Positions 6,712-14,647 are shown, numbered from the stretch's first letter. The stretch: 22,580 nt of DNA from Candidatus Kuenenbacteria bacterium GW2011_GWA2_42_15 (GCA_000998185.1 LCCW01000020.1:1-22580), one strand, 5' to 3'. Numbers and translations are program-made. Notes: generated from the letters alone by a model not told the origin.

Positions 6712-8904
6712 ATGTCAAAGAAAGCAGGGAAAGAGACAAAAAAACCCAAAAAACAAGCGGCGGGAGATGATTATAATGCCGCGCAGATTACGGTTTTGGA
6801 AGGGCTGGAGCCGGTCAAAAAAAGGCCGGGCATGTACATCGGTTCTACCGGACCGGCCGGTTTGCATCATATGCTTTGGGAAGTGGTAGACAATGGCATT
6901 GACGAAGCCATGGCCGGCTATGCTAATTTGATCGTCATCACGCTTTTGCCCGACAGCATGGCGGAAGTTTATGACAATGGCCGCGGTATTCCGGTGGATA
7001 TTCATAAGCAAGCCAAGGTTTCAGCGTTGGAAGTAGTGTTGACTAAGTTGCACGCCGGCGGCAAATTCGGCCAGGGCGGTTATAAAGTATCCGGCGGTTT
7101 GCACGGCGTTGGCGTGTCAGTGGTCAATGCTTTGTCCACTTATATGAAAGCCGAGGTTTATCGCGACGGTAAAATTTGGGTGCAGGAGTATAAACGGGGC
7201 GTGCCGCAGAAAAAAGTCAAGGCGGTCGGCAGCACTAAATTAAGAGGCACAAAAATTATTTTTCAGCCTGACGCCACTGTTTTCCAGACTACGGAATTTA
7301 ATTGGGAAACGATCATTGACCATTTGCGCCAGCAGGCCTATTTGAACAAGGGCATTAAAATAAAAATTTTTGACGAGCGGAAAAAAGACGATGCCAAATC
7401 GTATGAGTTTTATTTTGAAGGCGGCATCAAATCTTATGTCAGTCATCTTAACACCAATAACGAACCCAAGCACGACAAGGTTTTTTACGCGGAAAAGAGC
7501 ATGGTGCCGGAGAGAAACAACGGTGAAGGCGGAGCATTGGATTTACGGCCGGTCAATGTGGAAATCGCTTTCCAATACATTGAGGAATATAAAGAATCGG
7601 TGTACGCTTTTGCCAATAACATCATCAACGCGGAAGGCGGGATGCATGTAATGGGATTTAGAAGCGCTTTAACCAGGGTTTTGAATAATTACGCCAGAAC
7701 CAAAGGCTATCTTAAAGAGAAAGACGAGAATCTGTCCGGAGAGGATGTGCGCGAAGGTTTGACCGCTGTGATTTCAGTCAAGGTGGCTGAACCGCAGTTT
7801 GAAGGCCAGACCAAAGCCAAACTTGGCAATCCGGAAGTGCGGCAAGTGACGGAAAGCGTTTTTGGAGAAGCCCTGGCGATTTTTTTGGAAGAAAATCCCA
7901 AAGACGCCGAGGGTATTATTGGCAAGTGTCTTTTGACAGCGCAGGCGAGAAAAGCGGCTCGGAGCGCGAGGGATGCCATTATTCGTAAGGGAGCCTTGGA
8001 AGGGATGACTTTGCCGGGCAAATTGGCGGATTGTTCTTCGCGTGATGCTCAAACTACCGAATTATATATTGTTGAGGGCGATTCAGCCGGCGGCTCGGCC
8101 AAACAAGGGCGCAGCCGCGAATTCCAGGCCATATTGCCGTTGCGCGGTAAAATTTTAAATGTGGAAAGAGCCAGATTGGATAAGATGCTGGCCAACAACG
8201 AAATTAAATCGTTAGTTATCGCGCTTGGCACTAATATCGGCGAGCAGATGGATATCACCAAATTGCGTTATAATAAAATTATCATTATGACCGATGCTGA
8301 TGTGGACGGCGCGCACATCAGAACCCTGCTGTTGACTTTCTTCTATCGCTATTTTCCAGATTTAATCCGTCAGAGTCATATTTATATCGCCAAGCCGCCG
8401 CTTTATAAATTACAAAAAGGCAAGGAGATGCACTACGCTTACAGCGATGAAGAAAAGGACAAGTTGGTTAAAGGGATGACGGGGGAAAACATAGAAACAC
8501 AGTCCGCCAATTTCCCAAATAAATTATTCCCGCAAGCGGAAGGCGGATCGCCCCAAGGGCGAAAAACACAAAAACAAGAAATCAAAAAAACAAAAAACCA
8601 AGAGGGTGAGGAAATGTCGGAAACGGTAGAAACAGAAGGAGGGGCGGGCGAGGTGGACCAGACCGGGGTGGGCGAAAAAATCGGCGGCGTGAATATTCAG
8701 AGATACAAGGGCTTGGGCGAAATGAATCCGGAACAACTTTGGGAAACGACCATGAATCCCAAAACCAGGATTATGCTCCGCGTGGACATTGAACAAGCGG
8801 AGAAAGCCGATGAAATTTTTGAGATGCTGATGGGTTCGGATGTGGCACCGCGCAAGAGATTCATTCAGACGCACGCCAAAGATGTAAAGAATTTAGATGT
8901 GTAG
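6712..8904 (+). CDS. gyrB: DNA gyrase subunit B
   Basis: 730-aa ATPase subunit of the type IIA topoisomerase that introduces negative supercoils. The GHKL domain shows the catalytic Glu57 in 'LWEVVDNGIDEA', 'DNGRGIP' at 88-94 and the lid 'GGLHGVGVSVVNALS' at 128-142. The TOPRIM domain has Glu455 in 'IVEGDSAGGSA' and the metal-binding acidic triad in 'DADVDGAH' (528-532). The C-terminus has the conserved 'QRYKGLGEMNPEQLW' from 663. About 70 residues at roughly 590-658 are low-complexity, Lys/Glu/Gly-rich and absent from typical short GyrB; part of their DNA (8525-8570) looks like palindromic repeat. Gyrase rather than ParE is favoured by overall match, but no gyrA is adjacent. Confidence 0.95.
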   Translation: MSKKAGKETKKPKKQAAGDDYNAAQITVLEGLEPVKKRPGMYIGSTGPAGLHHMLWEVVDNGIDEAMAGYANLIVITLLPDSMAEVYDNGRGIPVDIHKQAKVSALEVVLTKLHAGGKFGQGGYKVSGGLHGVGVSVVNALSTYMKAEVYRDGKIWVQEYKRGVPQKKVKAVGSTKLRGTKIIFQPDATVFQTTEFNWETIIDHLRQQAYLNKGIKIKIFDERKKDDAKSYEFYFEGGIKSYVSHLNTNNEPKHDKVFYAEKSMVPERNNGEGGALDLRPVNVEIAFQYIEEYKESVYAFANNIINAEGGMHVMGFRSALTRVLNNYARTKGYLKEKDENLSGEDVREGLTAVISVKVAEPQFEGQTKAKLGNPEVRQVTESVFGEALAIFLEENPKDAEGIIGKCLLTAQARKAARSARDAIIRKGALEGMTLPGKLADCSSRDAQTTELYIVEGDSAGGSAKQGRSREFQAILPLRGKILNVERARLDKMLANNEIKSLVIALGTNIGEQMDITKLRYNKIIIMTDADVDGAHIRTLLLTFFYRYFPDLIRQSHIYIAKPPLYKLQKGKEMHYAYSDEEKDKLVKGMTGENIETQSANFPNKLFPQAEGGSPQGRKTQKQEIKKTKNQEGEEMSETVETEGGAGEVDQTGVGEKIGGVNIQRYKGLGEMNPEQLWETTMNPKTRIMLRVDIEQAEKADEIFEMLMGSDVAPRKRFIQTHAKDVKNLDV

Positions 8905-9030
8905 GTAAGCAGTAAGTAAGTTAAGCGAGTTAAATAAATTAAGTAATTTGCAAGTAGCAGAAGCAAATGGGTCTGTCTTTGTGGTTATTTGTTGTGTTTT
9001 GTTGATTGTTTTTTGCGTTTTGATTTTGAT

Positions 9031-9059
9031 TTGCCAAAATAGCGGATGTGTGATAGAGT
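9031..9059 (+). promoter_or_regulatory. possible extended -10 promoter for secE-nusG-rplK
   Basis: TTGCCA (9031-9036), 17-bp spacer, TAGAGT (9054-9059) preceded by TGA. Both boxes are imperfect; the predicted start (about 9066) coincides with the base of the following hairpin. Confidence 0.4.
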
Positions 9060-9064
9060 GGTGT

Positions 9065-9085
9065 AAAGACCCTCGGGGTCTTTTT
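9065..9085 (+). terminator. intrinsic terminator or leader hairpin between gyrB and secE
   Basis: AAAGACCC (9065-9072) pairs with GGGTCTTT (9076-9083) around a TCG loop, followed by more T. It can end gyrB transcription, or, if the promoter at 9031-9059 is real, act as a 5' hairpin like that at 5976-6013. The rest of the 227-base gap (8905-9131) shows no gene. Confidence 0.75.
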
Positions 9086-9131
9086 AAAGACCAAGATTAT
9101 TTAATTTTTTAAACTAAATTTTAGCTAAAAT

Positions 9132-9317
9132 ATGAACAGTTTAGTCCAATATTTCAAGGATTCCAAACTGGAGTTAAAAAAAGTGGTTTGGCCGACCAGA
9201 AAGCAGACGCTTAATCATACGGTTTTGGTGATTGGCTTTTCTGTGGCGCTGGCGCTGTTTTTAGGCTTGGTGGACTTTGGTTTATCAGAACTCGTTAAGA
9301 TAGTGGTAACTAAATAA
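9132..9317 (+). CDS. secE: preprotein translocase subunit SecE
   Basis: 61-aa single-span SecE, the essential clamp subunit of the SecYEG protein-export channel in the inner membrane. An amphipathic N-terminal segment with the family's 'ELKKVVWPTRKQT' motif (residues ~14-26) precedes one transmembrane helix at about 32-55. Length is usual for the short form. It is followed 4 bases after its stop by nusG, the conserved order. Confidence 0.95.
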   Translation: MNSLVQYFKDSKLELKKVVWPTRKQTLNHTVLVIGFSVALALFLGLVDFGLSELVKIVVTK

Positions 9318-9321
9318 AAAT

Positions 9322-9870
9322 ATGGCTAGGCAAATATTACACCAGGGCGAAAAGCGCTGGTATGTCATCCATACCTATTCCGGCTATGAAGAAAATGTGG
9401 CTAGGAACCTGGAGCAGAGAATAGATTCAATGGATATGCAGAATAAAATCTTTCAGGTTTTGGTGCCCACGGAAAATAAGATCAAAATTAAAGGCGGCAA
9501 GCGACATATGGTCAGGGAAAAAATTTTTCCTGGCTATGTCTTGGTTGAAATGTTGGTCGACGATGAATCCTGGTATGTGGTGCGCAACACTCCTAATGTG
9601 ACGGGGTTTATCGGTTCAGGGACTTTGCCCATTCCCTTGTCAGAGGTAGAGGTTAAGGAGTTGCAGCGCCGGATGGGCGTTCAGGAACCGAAATATAAGA
9701 TTGACGTTTCGGTTGGTACGCCAGTGAGAATTACCGACGGACCATTCAAGGATATGGATGGCAAGGTGTCTGACATTGACGAAGCGCGCGGCAAGGTGAA
9801 AATTTTGGTGCAGATGTTCGGCCGTGAAACGCCGGTGGAATTGGATTTTTTACAGATTAAAAAAATATAA
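9322..9870 (+). CDS. nusG: transcription termination/antitermination factor NusG
   Basis: 182-aa NusG, which binds the RNA polymerase clamp and couples transcription to Rho or the ribosome. The NGN domain (about 11-110) begins 'RWYVIHTYSGYEENVARNL' and includes 'KIFPGYVLVEM'. A linker leads to the KOW domain (about 128-180) with 'VRITDGPFKDMDGKV' and the final 'PVELDFLQIKKI'. Size and domain layout are standard. It is 4 bases from secE and 119 bases from rplK. Confidence 0.96.
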   Translation: MARQILHQGEKRWYVIHTYSGYEENVARNLEQRIDSMDMQNKIFQVLVPTENKIKIKGGKRHMVREKIFPGYVLVEMLVDDESWYVVRNTPNVTGFIGSGTLPIPLSEVEVKELQRRMGVQEPKYKIDVSVGTPVRITDGPFKDMDGKVSDIDEARGKVKILVQMFGRETPVELDFLQIKKI

Positions 9871-9922
9871 AACAAGCGAGTTAAGTCCGCCGATTACCCA
9901 AACTGATTATTCTTGGACAGAG

Positions 9923-9948
9923 AAGGCGGATCAGCCTATGGCTGACAA
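9923..9948. repeat. dispersed palindromic repeat between nusG and rplK
   Basis: AAGGCGGATCAGCCT at 9923-9937 is an exact reverse complement of 11449-11463, and AAGGCGGATC recurs in gyrB at 8540-8549. Locally TCAGCC (9931-9936) pairs with GGCTGA (9940-9945), a small hairpin. Confidence 0.6.
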
Positions 9949-9989
9949 GTTAAGCGAGACAAGCCGATTAAATTAATTAAAGTAACATT

Positions 9990-10412
9990 ATGGCAAAGAA
10001 AATAAAAGCTTTAGTGAAATTACAGATTAAGGGTGGAGTAGCCAATCCGGCGCCGCCAATCGGGCCGGCCTTGGGCCAGCACGGGGTGGCTATTCAAGAT
10101 TTTTGCGCTAAATTTAATGAGGCGACCAAGGCGAAAACGGGTGAGGTCGTGCCGGTAGAAATTACTATTTATGAAGATAGGAGTTTTACTTTTGTTTTAA
10201 AAACTCCGCCGGCGGCCGAGCTTTTGAAAAAGGCGGCCAAGATTGAAAAAGGCTCCGGCAAGCCATTGACGGAAAAAGTGGGCAAGGTGACCAAAGCCCA
10301 GATCAGGGAGATTGCCGAAATAAAAATGCCGGATTTAAACGCGCACGATGTAGAATCAGGGATGAAAATAATTGAGGGCACGGCGAGACAGATGGGGATC
10401 ATTGTTGAATAA
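9990..10412 (+). CDS. rplK: 50S ribosomal protein L11
   Basis: 140-aa L11, which binds 23S rRNA at the GTPase-associated centre of the large subunit. The N-terminal domain shows 'PAPPIGPALGQHGV' and 'FCAKFNEAT'; the RNA-binding C-terminal domain shows 'GKPLTEKVGKVTKAQIREIA' and ends 'GTARQMGIIVE'. Length is normal. In most bacteria rplA follows directly, but here about 4.9 kb of accessory genes intervene before rplA at 15351. Confidence 0.97.
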   Translation: MAKKIKALVKLQIKGGVANPAPPIGPALGQHGVAIQDFCAKFNEATKAKTGEVVPVEITIYEDRSFTFVLKTPPAAELLKKAAKIEKGSGKPLTEKVGKVTKAQIREIAEIKMPDLNAHDVESGMKIIEGTARQMGIIVE

Positions 10413-10474
10413 ATTCCAAGTTCCAAATCCCAAATTCAAAATAAATTCAAAATTACAAATTAAACGAAAATCTT

Positions 10475-11455
10475 ATGAAAAAATTGTTGCTCTTCTTTAT
10501 GACTTTGGTCTTGATGTTTTCTTTTGCATCAAGCACTTCTGCAGCTAATAGCATTACCAGCCGCTTAAAAGGCAAACTATTATTGCAAGTTCAAGACAAA
10601 GGCCGGATTTGGTATGTTGATCCGGTTGGCTTACAAAAACATGAGGTGACTTTTAGCAATGCTTTAAGTTTATTCCAAAAGTTGGCTTTAGGCATTACTA
10701 ATGCTGATTTAATTAAAATCCCAGCTGATTTAGACAGCATTAATCCTAATTTAGATAGTGATAATGACGGTTATCCTGATAAAGAAGAATTACAAAATGG
10801 TTATAGCCCATATATTGCTGGCTCAAATCAAGGCAGATTTAAAACAGACAATAATTTAGCCGCAAAATTAAAAGGCAGACTATTATTACAAGTTCAAGAC
10901 AAAGGCCGGATTTGGTATATTGACCAGAACGGCAAAAGATGGGAGGTCACTTGGGGTAATTTGATGAGTTTGTTCAGAAAGCTGGCCTTGGGGATTACGG
11001 ATAAGGATTTGAATGAGGTGGGGAATGTTGAGACGGCGAATTGGCAGACATATACAAATAGTGAGTATGGGTATGAGATAAAATATCCAAGCGATTTAGT
11101 TGTTAACGAAAAGGATAATGCTAATATATTCTTTCTTACTAAAGAAATGTATGATGGATTTAAATCTGGGCAATCTGCAGTGGAGTCAACTTTTTGGATT
11201 AATGTTAGTAGTTTTTTAGGAGAGATTTCTTTAGATGAGATAGGAAAAACATTATTACCAAATACGAAAGATTTTCAAAAAGAGTATATTACGGTAGGTG
11301 AAAAAAGGTTTTTAAAAATGCACGAACCAGGAGAAGGAGCTGGGACTATTATTTATTATTCTTCTAAGGATAGTTCCCTAATATCATTTGGAATATTAGG
11401 GGGATCTAATTTTGATTTAGAAAAAATCCTTTCCACTTTTTCAGCCAGAGGCTGA
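10475..11455 (+). CDS. secreted module protein with calcium-binding loop (paralogue A)
   Basis: 326-aa exported protein. A signal peptide covers residues 1 to ~23. Two modules lie at 30-83 and 131-183. Between them a canonical calcium loop occupies 94-105 (D-x-D-x-DG-x-x-D-x-x-E in 'DSDNDGYPDKEE'), like thrombospondin type 3 or EF-hand-like repeats. The C-terminal ~140 residues start 'WQTYTNSEYGYEIKYP', a domain type I have seen in Patescibacteria surface proteins without known function, and end 'ILSTFSARG'. The protein at 12269 shares about 94% of residues over 24-183 by eye, so these are recent duplicates. Probably a cell-surface or secreted structural/binding protein; the role is inferred. 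The gap before it (10413-10474) holds degenerate 'CAAATTC' repeats. Confidence 0.75.
   Translation: MKKLLLFFMTLVLMFSFASSTSAANSITSRLKGKLLLQVQDKGRIWYVDPVGLQKHEVTFSNALSLFQKLALGITNADLIKIPADLDSINPNLDSDNDGYPDKEELQNGYSPYIAGSNQGRFKTDNNLAAKLKGRLLLQVQDKGRIWYIDQNGKRWEVTWGNLMSLFRKLALGITDKDLNEVGNVETANWQTYTNSEYGYEIKYPSDLVVNEKDNANIFFLTKEMYDGFKSGQSAVESTFWINVSSFLGEISLDEIGKTLLPNTKDFQKEYITVGEKRFLKMHEPGEGAGTIIYYSSKDSSLISFGILGGSNFDLEKILSTFSARG
10562..10723 (+). repeat. surface-protein module, copy in paralogue A (first)
   Basis: 'RLKGKLLLQVQDKGRIWYV', 'DPVGLQKHEVTF', 'LFQKLALGITNADLIKIP': the DP/HEVTF subtype, 54 residues. Confidence 0.9.
10865..11023 (+). repeat. surface-protein module, copy in paralogue A (second)
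   Basis: 'KLKGRLLLQVQDKGRIWYI', 'DQNGKRWEVTW', 'LFRKLALGITDKDL': the NGK-WEVTW subtype, 53 residues, as at 4531, 5699 and 12659. Confidence 0.9.
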
Positions 11456-11478
11456 TCCGCCTTTGGCGGAAAATTTTT
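11456..11478 (+). terminator. intrinsic terminator after paralogue A
   Basis: TCCGCC (11456-11461) pairs with GGCGGA (11465-11470) around TTT, followed by AAATTTTT. It begins directly after the stop codon and overlaps the dispersed AGGCTGATCCGCCTT repeat. Confidence 0.8.
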
Positions 11479-11484
11479 AGATTA

Positions 11485-11503
11485 GCAGATTATCTGCCAT
11501 AAT
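11485..11503 (+). promoter_or_regulatory. inverted repeat and possible extended -10 before the MNT/HEPN pair
   Basis: GCAGAT-T-ATCTGC (11485-11497) is a perfect inverted repeat ending in TGC, directly followed by CATAAT (11498-11503). If this is a promoter, transcription would start at about the ATG at 11509, giving a leaderless mRNA with an operator under the polymerase. No good -35 is visible. Confidence 0.4.
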
Positions 11504-11508
11504 TAACT

Positions 11509-11859
11509 ATGAATCAAAGAGAACTAAATCAGAAATTAAAGCAAATTGTTAAAGACCTAAATCCTTATCAGCCGGAAAAGGTGATTCTTTATGGTTCTTA
11601 TGCCAGAGGTAATCCTAAAAAAGAGAGTGATATTGATTTATTAGTTATTAAAAAAACAAACAAAGATTATTTTGCAAGTATAAAAGAAGTTTGCCAACTG
11701 CTTCGGCCAAAAAAGTATTATGGCACTAATAAATACATTAAGGGTTTAGATCCAATTGTTTATACGCCTTCTCAAATTAGAAAAAGATTGGCCATGGGTG
11801 ATTTTTTTATTAAAGACATTTTGAGCCAAGGCAGGGTAATTTATGAAAAATCAAGATAA
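11509..11859 (+). CDS. MNT-type nucleotidyltransferase, antitoxin of the HEPN pair
   Basis: 116-aa minimal nucleotidyltransferase. Its active site is intact: 'LYGSYARG' (Gly29-Ser30 ... Gly34), the Asp pair in 'SDIDLLV' (Asp41, Asp43) and a third candidate acid, Asp81, in 'GLDPIVY'. In characterised MNT/HEPN systems the MNT protein adenylylates the HEPN RNase to neutralise it. The next gene overlaps by 17 bases and encodes the HEPN partner. A palindrome just upstream may be the autoregulatory site. Function is by family; activity is not shown. Confidence 0.88.
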   Translation: MNQRELNQKLKQIVKDLNPYQPEKVILYGSYARGNPKKESDIDLLVIKKTNKDYFASIKEVCQLLRPKKYYGTNKYIKGLDPIVYTPSQIRKRLAMGDFFIKDILSQGRVIYEKSR

Positions 11860-12235
11860 TAAAAAATTAGCCCAAGAGTGGTTTCAAAAAGCAGAGGATA
11901 CTTGGAAGTTCACTCAAGCCGGCTGGCAAGAAACAAAGATTTCATCTGAAGCTTGTTTTGGTTGCCAGCAAACAGTTGAGAAATATTTAAAAGGATATTT
12001 AGTCAGCCAGGGAATCAAGCCGGAGAGAACCCATATCTTGTCGGATTTGTTAATGGAATGTAGAAAAATTGACAATAATTTTGAGAAGATAGCTGGCGAG
12101 TGCGAAGTATTAACTGAATATTACAATCCGGCTCGCTATCCAATGGATGTGCCAGGAAGTTTTCCTCAAGAAAAAGGCGAGGAAGCCATAAAAACGACTC
12201 AAAAAGTGATTAGGTTTATTAAGAGTAGAATTTGA
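11843..12235 (+). CDS. HEPN-domain toxin, partner of the MNT protein
   Basis: 130-aa all-helical HEPN protein. The family pattern is visible: 'AQEWFQKAEDTW' at the start, 'SSEACFGCQQTVEKYLKGYL' in the second helix, the catalytic-type 'ERTHILSDLL' (Arg62, His64) and 'LTEYYNPARYP' near residues 90-100, the tyrosine-containing motif typical of MNT partners. HEPN proteins of this type are RNases whose activity is blocked by adenylylation. ATG 11843 lies 17 bases inside the MNT gene, so the pair is translated coupled. The two genes stand exactly between two duplicated secreted-protein genes. Confidence 0.88.
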   Translation: MKNQDNKKLAQEWFQKAEDTWKFTQAGWQETKISSEACFGCQQTVEKYLKGYLVSQGIKPERTHILSDLLMECRKIDNNFEKIAGECEVLTEYYNPARYPMDVPGSFPQEKGEEAIKTTQKVIRFIKSRI

Positions 12236-12268
12236 ATATAAATAAATTTAGAAATTAAATAAAATCGC

Positions 12269-13798
12269 ATGAAAAAAATATTAGTTTTTTTTGCCGCAGT
12301 GGTTGTTATTTTTTATTTCGCCTCAAGTGTTTCTGCTGCTAATAGTATTACCAGCCGCTTAAAAGGCAAACTATTATTGCAAGTTCAAGATAAAGGCCGG
12401 ATTTGGTATGTTGATCCGGTTGGCTTACAAAAACATGAAGTCACTTTTGCCAATGCTTTGAATTTATTCCAAAAGTTGGCTCTAGGCATTACCAATGCTG
12501 ACTTAGTTAAAATTCCAGCTGATTTAGATAGTCTTAATCCTAATTTAGATAGTGATAATGATGGTTATCCTGATAAAGAAGAATTGCAAAATGGTTATAG
12601 CCCTTACATTCCTGGCTCAAACAAAGGCAGATTCAAAACAGATAATAATCTAGCCACAAAATTAAAAGGCAGATTATTATTACAAGTTCAAGACAAAGGC
12701 CGGATTTGGTATATTGACCAGAATGGCAAAAGGTGGGAAGTCACTTGGGGTAATTTGATGAGCTTGTTCAGAAAACTGGCCTTGGGAATTACTAATTCAG
12801 ATTTAAATCAAGTAGGCGCCACCAACACTGCGGATGGCTGTGGCTCTGGCCATAAATTTATTTCCGAAGATTTAGGCATATCATTTTGTTATCCGGATAA
12901 ATATGGAAACAATAGTATAGCTGTTAAGCAAGAGAATAATAAGGTTTATGTTTATTGGGCGGGATCTTCCCCTGAAAGCGGCCAATCGGTTGAAATTTTT
13001 GAAAAAGACAGAGTAGATACATTAAAGACTGCAATTGAGAAACATTTTCAACTCAGTAATTATAAAGATTGTTCAGTTGATGAGAGTACCACTAAATATA
13101 ACACCAAAAATGGTGCCACAACCGCGGAGTTGAGCTATCCTTTTAATACTACAAGCGATGGGCCGTGGTTTAGTAGCGGATATTGTCCCGACGGGTATGA
13201 GATGACTAACGGTATTAGATATTTTTATACCACACCCAATAGCAATAAATTTTTATTTTTTAGCATCGGCCAATATTCAATTGATTTATCAGACGGGAGA
13301 ACATGGCAAGATACTATTAAGTTAATTGATTCCACCTTCAAATTTACTGACGAAACTGCTGATTGGCAGATGTATACAAATAGTGAATATGGGTATGAAA
13401 TAAAATATCCAAATGATTTAGTTATTAATCAAACCGATTCAAACAATGTTACAATAGGTTCCCAAGTAATGTCATATATAGCTATTGAAAGATATCCAAG
13501 CAGACAAAACATTGATTTTCAAAGTTTTGTTCAGGAAAAGTTAGTAGAAGATTTTGGCAGTCTATTAGATGTTAATAAAATTAAATGGACAGAATGGGCG
13601 CACAAAGAGATTTTTAATCAGTATGTAATAGACGCAGAATTTGAGAATGTGGCAGGCGGTTATACTGGTAATGTAGTTTGGACTTATTTTGCCAAAGGAG
13701 ATTGGGTGTACAGAATATCAGCTTTACGGGGGTATAATAATATGGACCAAAAAGCATTTCAGAATCAAATCCTTTCCACTTTTTCAGCCAGAGGCTGA
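12269..13798 (+). CDS. secreted module protein with calcium-binding loop (paralogue B)
   Basis: 509-aa exported protein. Residues 1-183 follow paralogue A: signal peptide (to ~23), module 30-83, calcium loop 94-105, module 131-183. The signal peptide differs more than the modules do. A domain absent from A follows at about 186-370, beginning 'CGSGHKFISEDLGISFCYP' with several cysteines, then the 'WQMYTNSEYGYEIKYP' domain also seen in A, ending 'LSTFSARG' as A does. The gain or loss of one domain between near-identical flanks suggests modular recombination. Location and role are inferred to be at the cell surface; no enzymatic motif is seen. Confidence 0.75.
   Translation: MKKILVFFAAVVVIFYFASSVSAANSITSRLKGKLLLQVQDKGRIWYVDPVGLQKHEVTFANALNLFQKLALGITNADLVKIPADLDSLNPNLDSDNDGYPDKEELQNGYSPYIPGSNKGRFKTDNNLATKLKGRLLLQVQDKGRIWYIDQNGKRWEVTWGNLMSLFRKLALGITNSDLNQVGATNTADGCGSGHKFISEDLGISFCYPDKYGNNSIAVKQENNKVYVYWAGSSPESGQSVEIFEKDRVDTLKTAIEKHFQLSNYKDCSVDESTTKYNTKNGATTAELSYPFNTTSDGPWFSSGYCPDGYEMTNGIRYFYTTPNSNKFLFFSIGQYSIDLSDGRTWQDTIKLIDSTFKFTDETADWQMYTNSEYGYEIKYPNDLVINQTDSNNVTIGSQVMSYIAIERYPSRQNIDFQSFVQEKLVEDFGSLLDVNKIKWTEWAHKEIFNQYVIDAEFENVAGGYTGNVVWTYFAKGDWVYRISALRGYNNMDQKAFQNQILSTFSARG
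12356..12517 (+). repeat. surface-protein module, copy in paralogue B (first)
   Basis: DP/HEVTF subtype, differing from 10562-10723 at only about three residues. Confidence 0.9.
12659..12817 (+). repeat. surface-protein module, copy in paralogue B (second)
   Basis: NGK-WEVTW subtype, differing from 10865-11023 only near the end ('GITNSDLNQ' against 'GITDKDLNE'). Confidence 0.9.
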
Positions 13799-13800
13799 TC

Positions 13801-13841
13801 TCCACCTAAGGCGGACAGGCGCCTTTGGCGGAAAATTTTTA
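13801..13841 (+). terminator. double-hairpin terminator after paralogue B
   Basis: Same 3' flank as paralogue A but with about 20 extra bases after GCTGATC. TCCACC/GGCGGA (13801-13815, one mismatch) is followed by CGCC-TTT-GGCG (13820-13830) and then AAAATTTTT. The flank was duplicated with the gene and later altered. Confidence 0.65.
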
Positions 13842-13913
13842 GATACAAAAAATAATTCTGGGAATGACGAGGGCGCTGGATAATCATTGCGAAAATTTTT
13901 AGAGTAAATGTTT

Positions 13914-14623
13914 ATGAATTCAGCGAAAACCCAAAGCCACATTGCCATCTTTAAGGGCCAACAAATCAGAAAGACCATTTATAATAAAGAGTGGTGGTTT
14001 GTGGTTGAAGATATAATCTCTGTTTTGGTTGATACTGTTAATATTAAAGACTACATAAACAAGATGAGAGTGAGGGACCCGGAATTGTCTCCAAAGCCGA
14101 GCCGTTCAAACGCTGGCTGGCGCGGGTGGGTTATGAAAGAATTAAAGAAATTGAAGATCCGGAATTGGCCACCAAAAGAATCAGAATGCTTTACAAATTA
14201 AAAGGTTATCCGGAAGGTTGGATTGAGAAAAGAATGCGCGGGATTGCCATTCGCGAGGAATTGACAGATGAATGGCAAAAACGCGGAGCCCAATTGGCCA
14301 AGGATTATGAAATTTTAAGCGCGGAAATTTCTCAAGCGACTTTTGGCCTGACACCGTCGGAATATAAAAAAGTTAAGGGTCTAAAGAAAGAAAATTTGCG
14401 CGACCACATGGGTGATTTGGAATTGATTTTGACCATGCTGGGCGAGCGCACCACCACTGAAATTCACCGCACTAAAGATACTCAAGGTGTGCCGCGCCTG
14501 AAAGACGACGCGCGAGTCGGCGGACAAATTGCCGGCACGGCCAGAAAACAGATTGAAAGAAAAATTGGAAAATCAATAATTTCAAAGGGTAAGTTCCTGG
14601 GTAACAACAGAAGGATAAATTAA
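13914..14623 (+). pseudogene. BRO-family antirepressor gene broken by an internal deletion
   Basis: The start (ATG 13914, or 13908) gives a Bro-N beginning: 'HIAIFKGQQIRKTIYNKEWW', 'FVVEDIISVL', 'DYINKMRVRDPEL'. After about 14086 the sense moves to another frame, reading 'SKAEPFKRWLARVGYERIKE' and on through 'ELTDEWQKRGAQLAKDYEIL' and 'GLKKENLRDHMGDLELIL' to a stop at 14621-14623. Intact relatives have about 60 residues between these parts (rest of Bro-N and the 'NTEGIFRIIQSIPS' type segment), so a deletion with frame change near 14086-14090 is likely. The C-terminal half could still be made from GTG 14126. Confidence 0.8.
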
Positions 14624-14647
14624 TAATTAACTTAGTGGCGTGTTTGT

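Noticed and set aside
8524..8874. Long minus-strand open frame (116 codons) inside gyrB
   Set aside because: It lies wholly opposite conserved gyrB sequence and its product is basic, Phe/His-rich and without recognisable motifs; it is the shadow of gyrB codon usage. The same applies to other minus-strand frames such as 19625-20017 and 15527-15883.
8905..9131. tRNA gene between gyrB and secE, a frequent neighbour of secE
   Set aside because: No cloverleaf, T-loop GTTCGA-type sequence or acceptor pairing could be found; the same negative result holds for the other intergenic regions.
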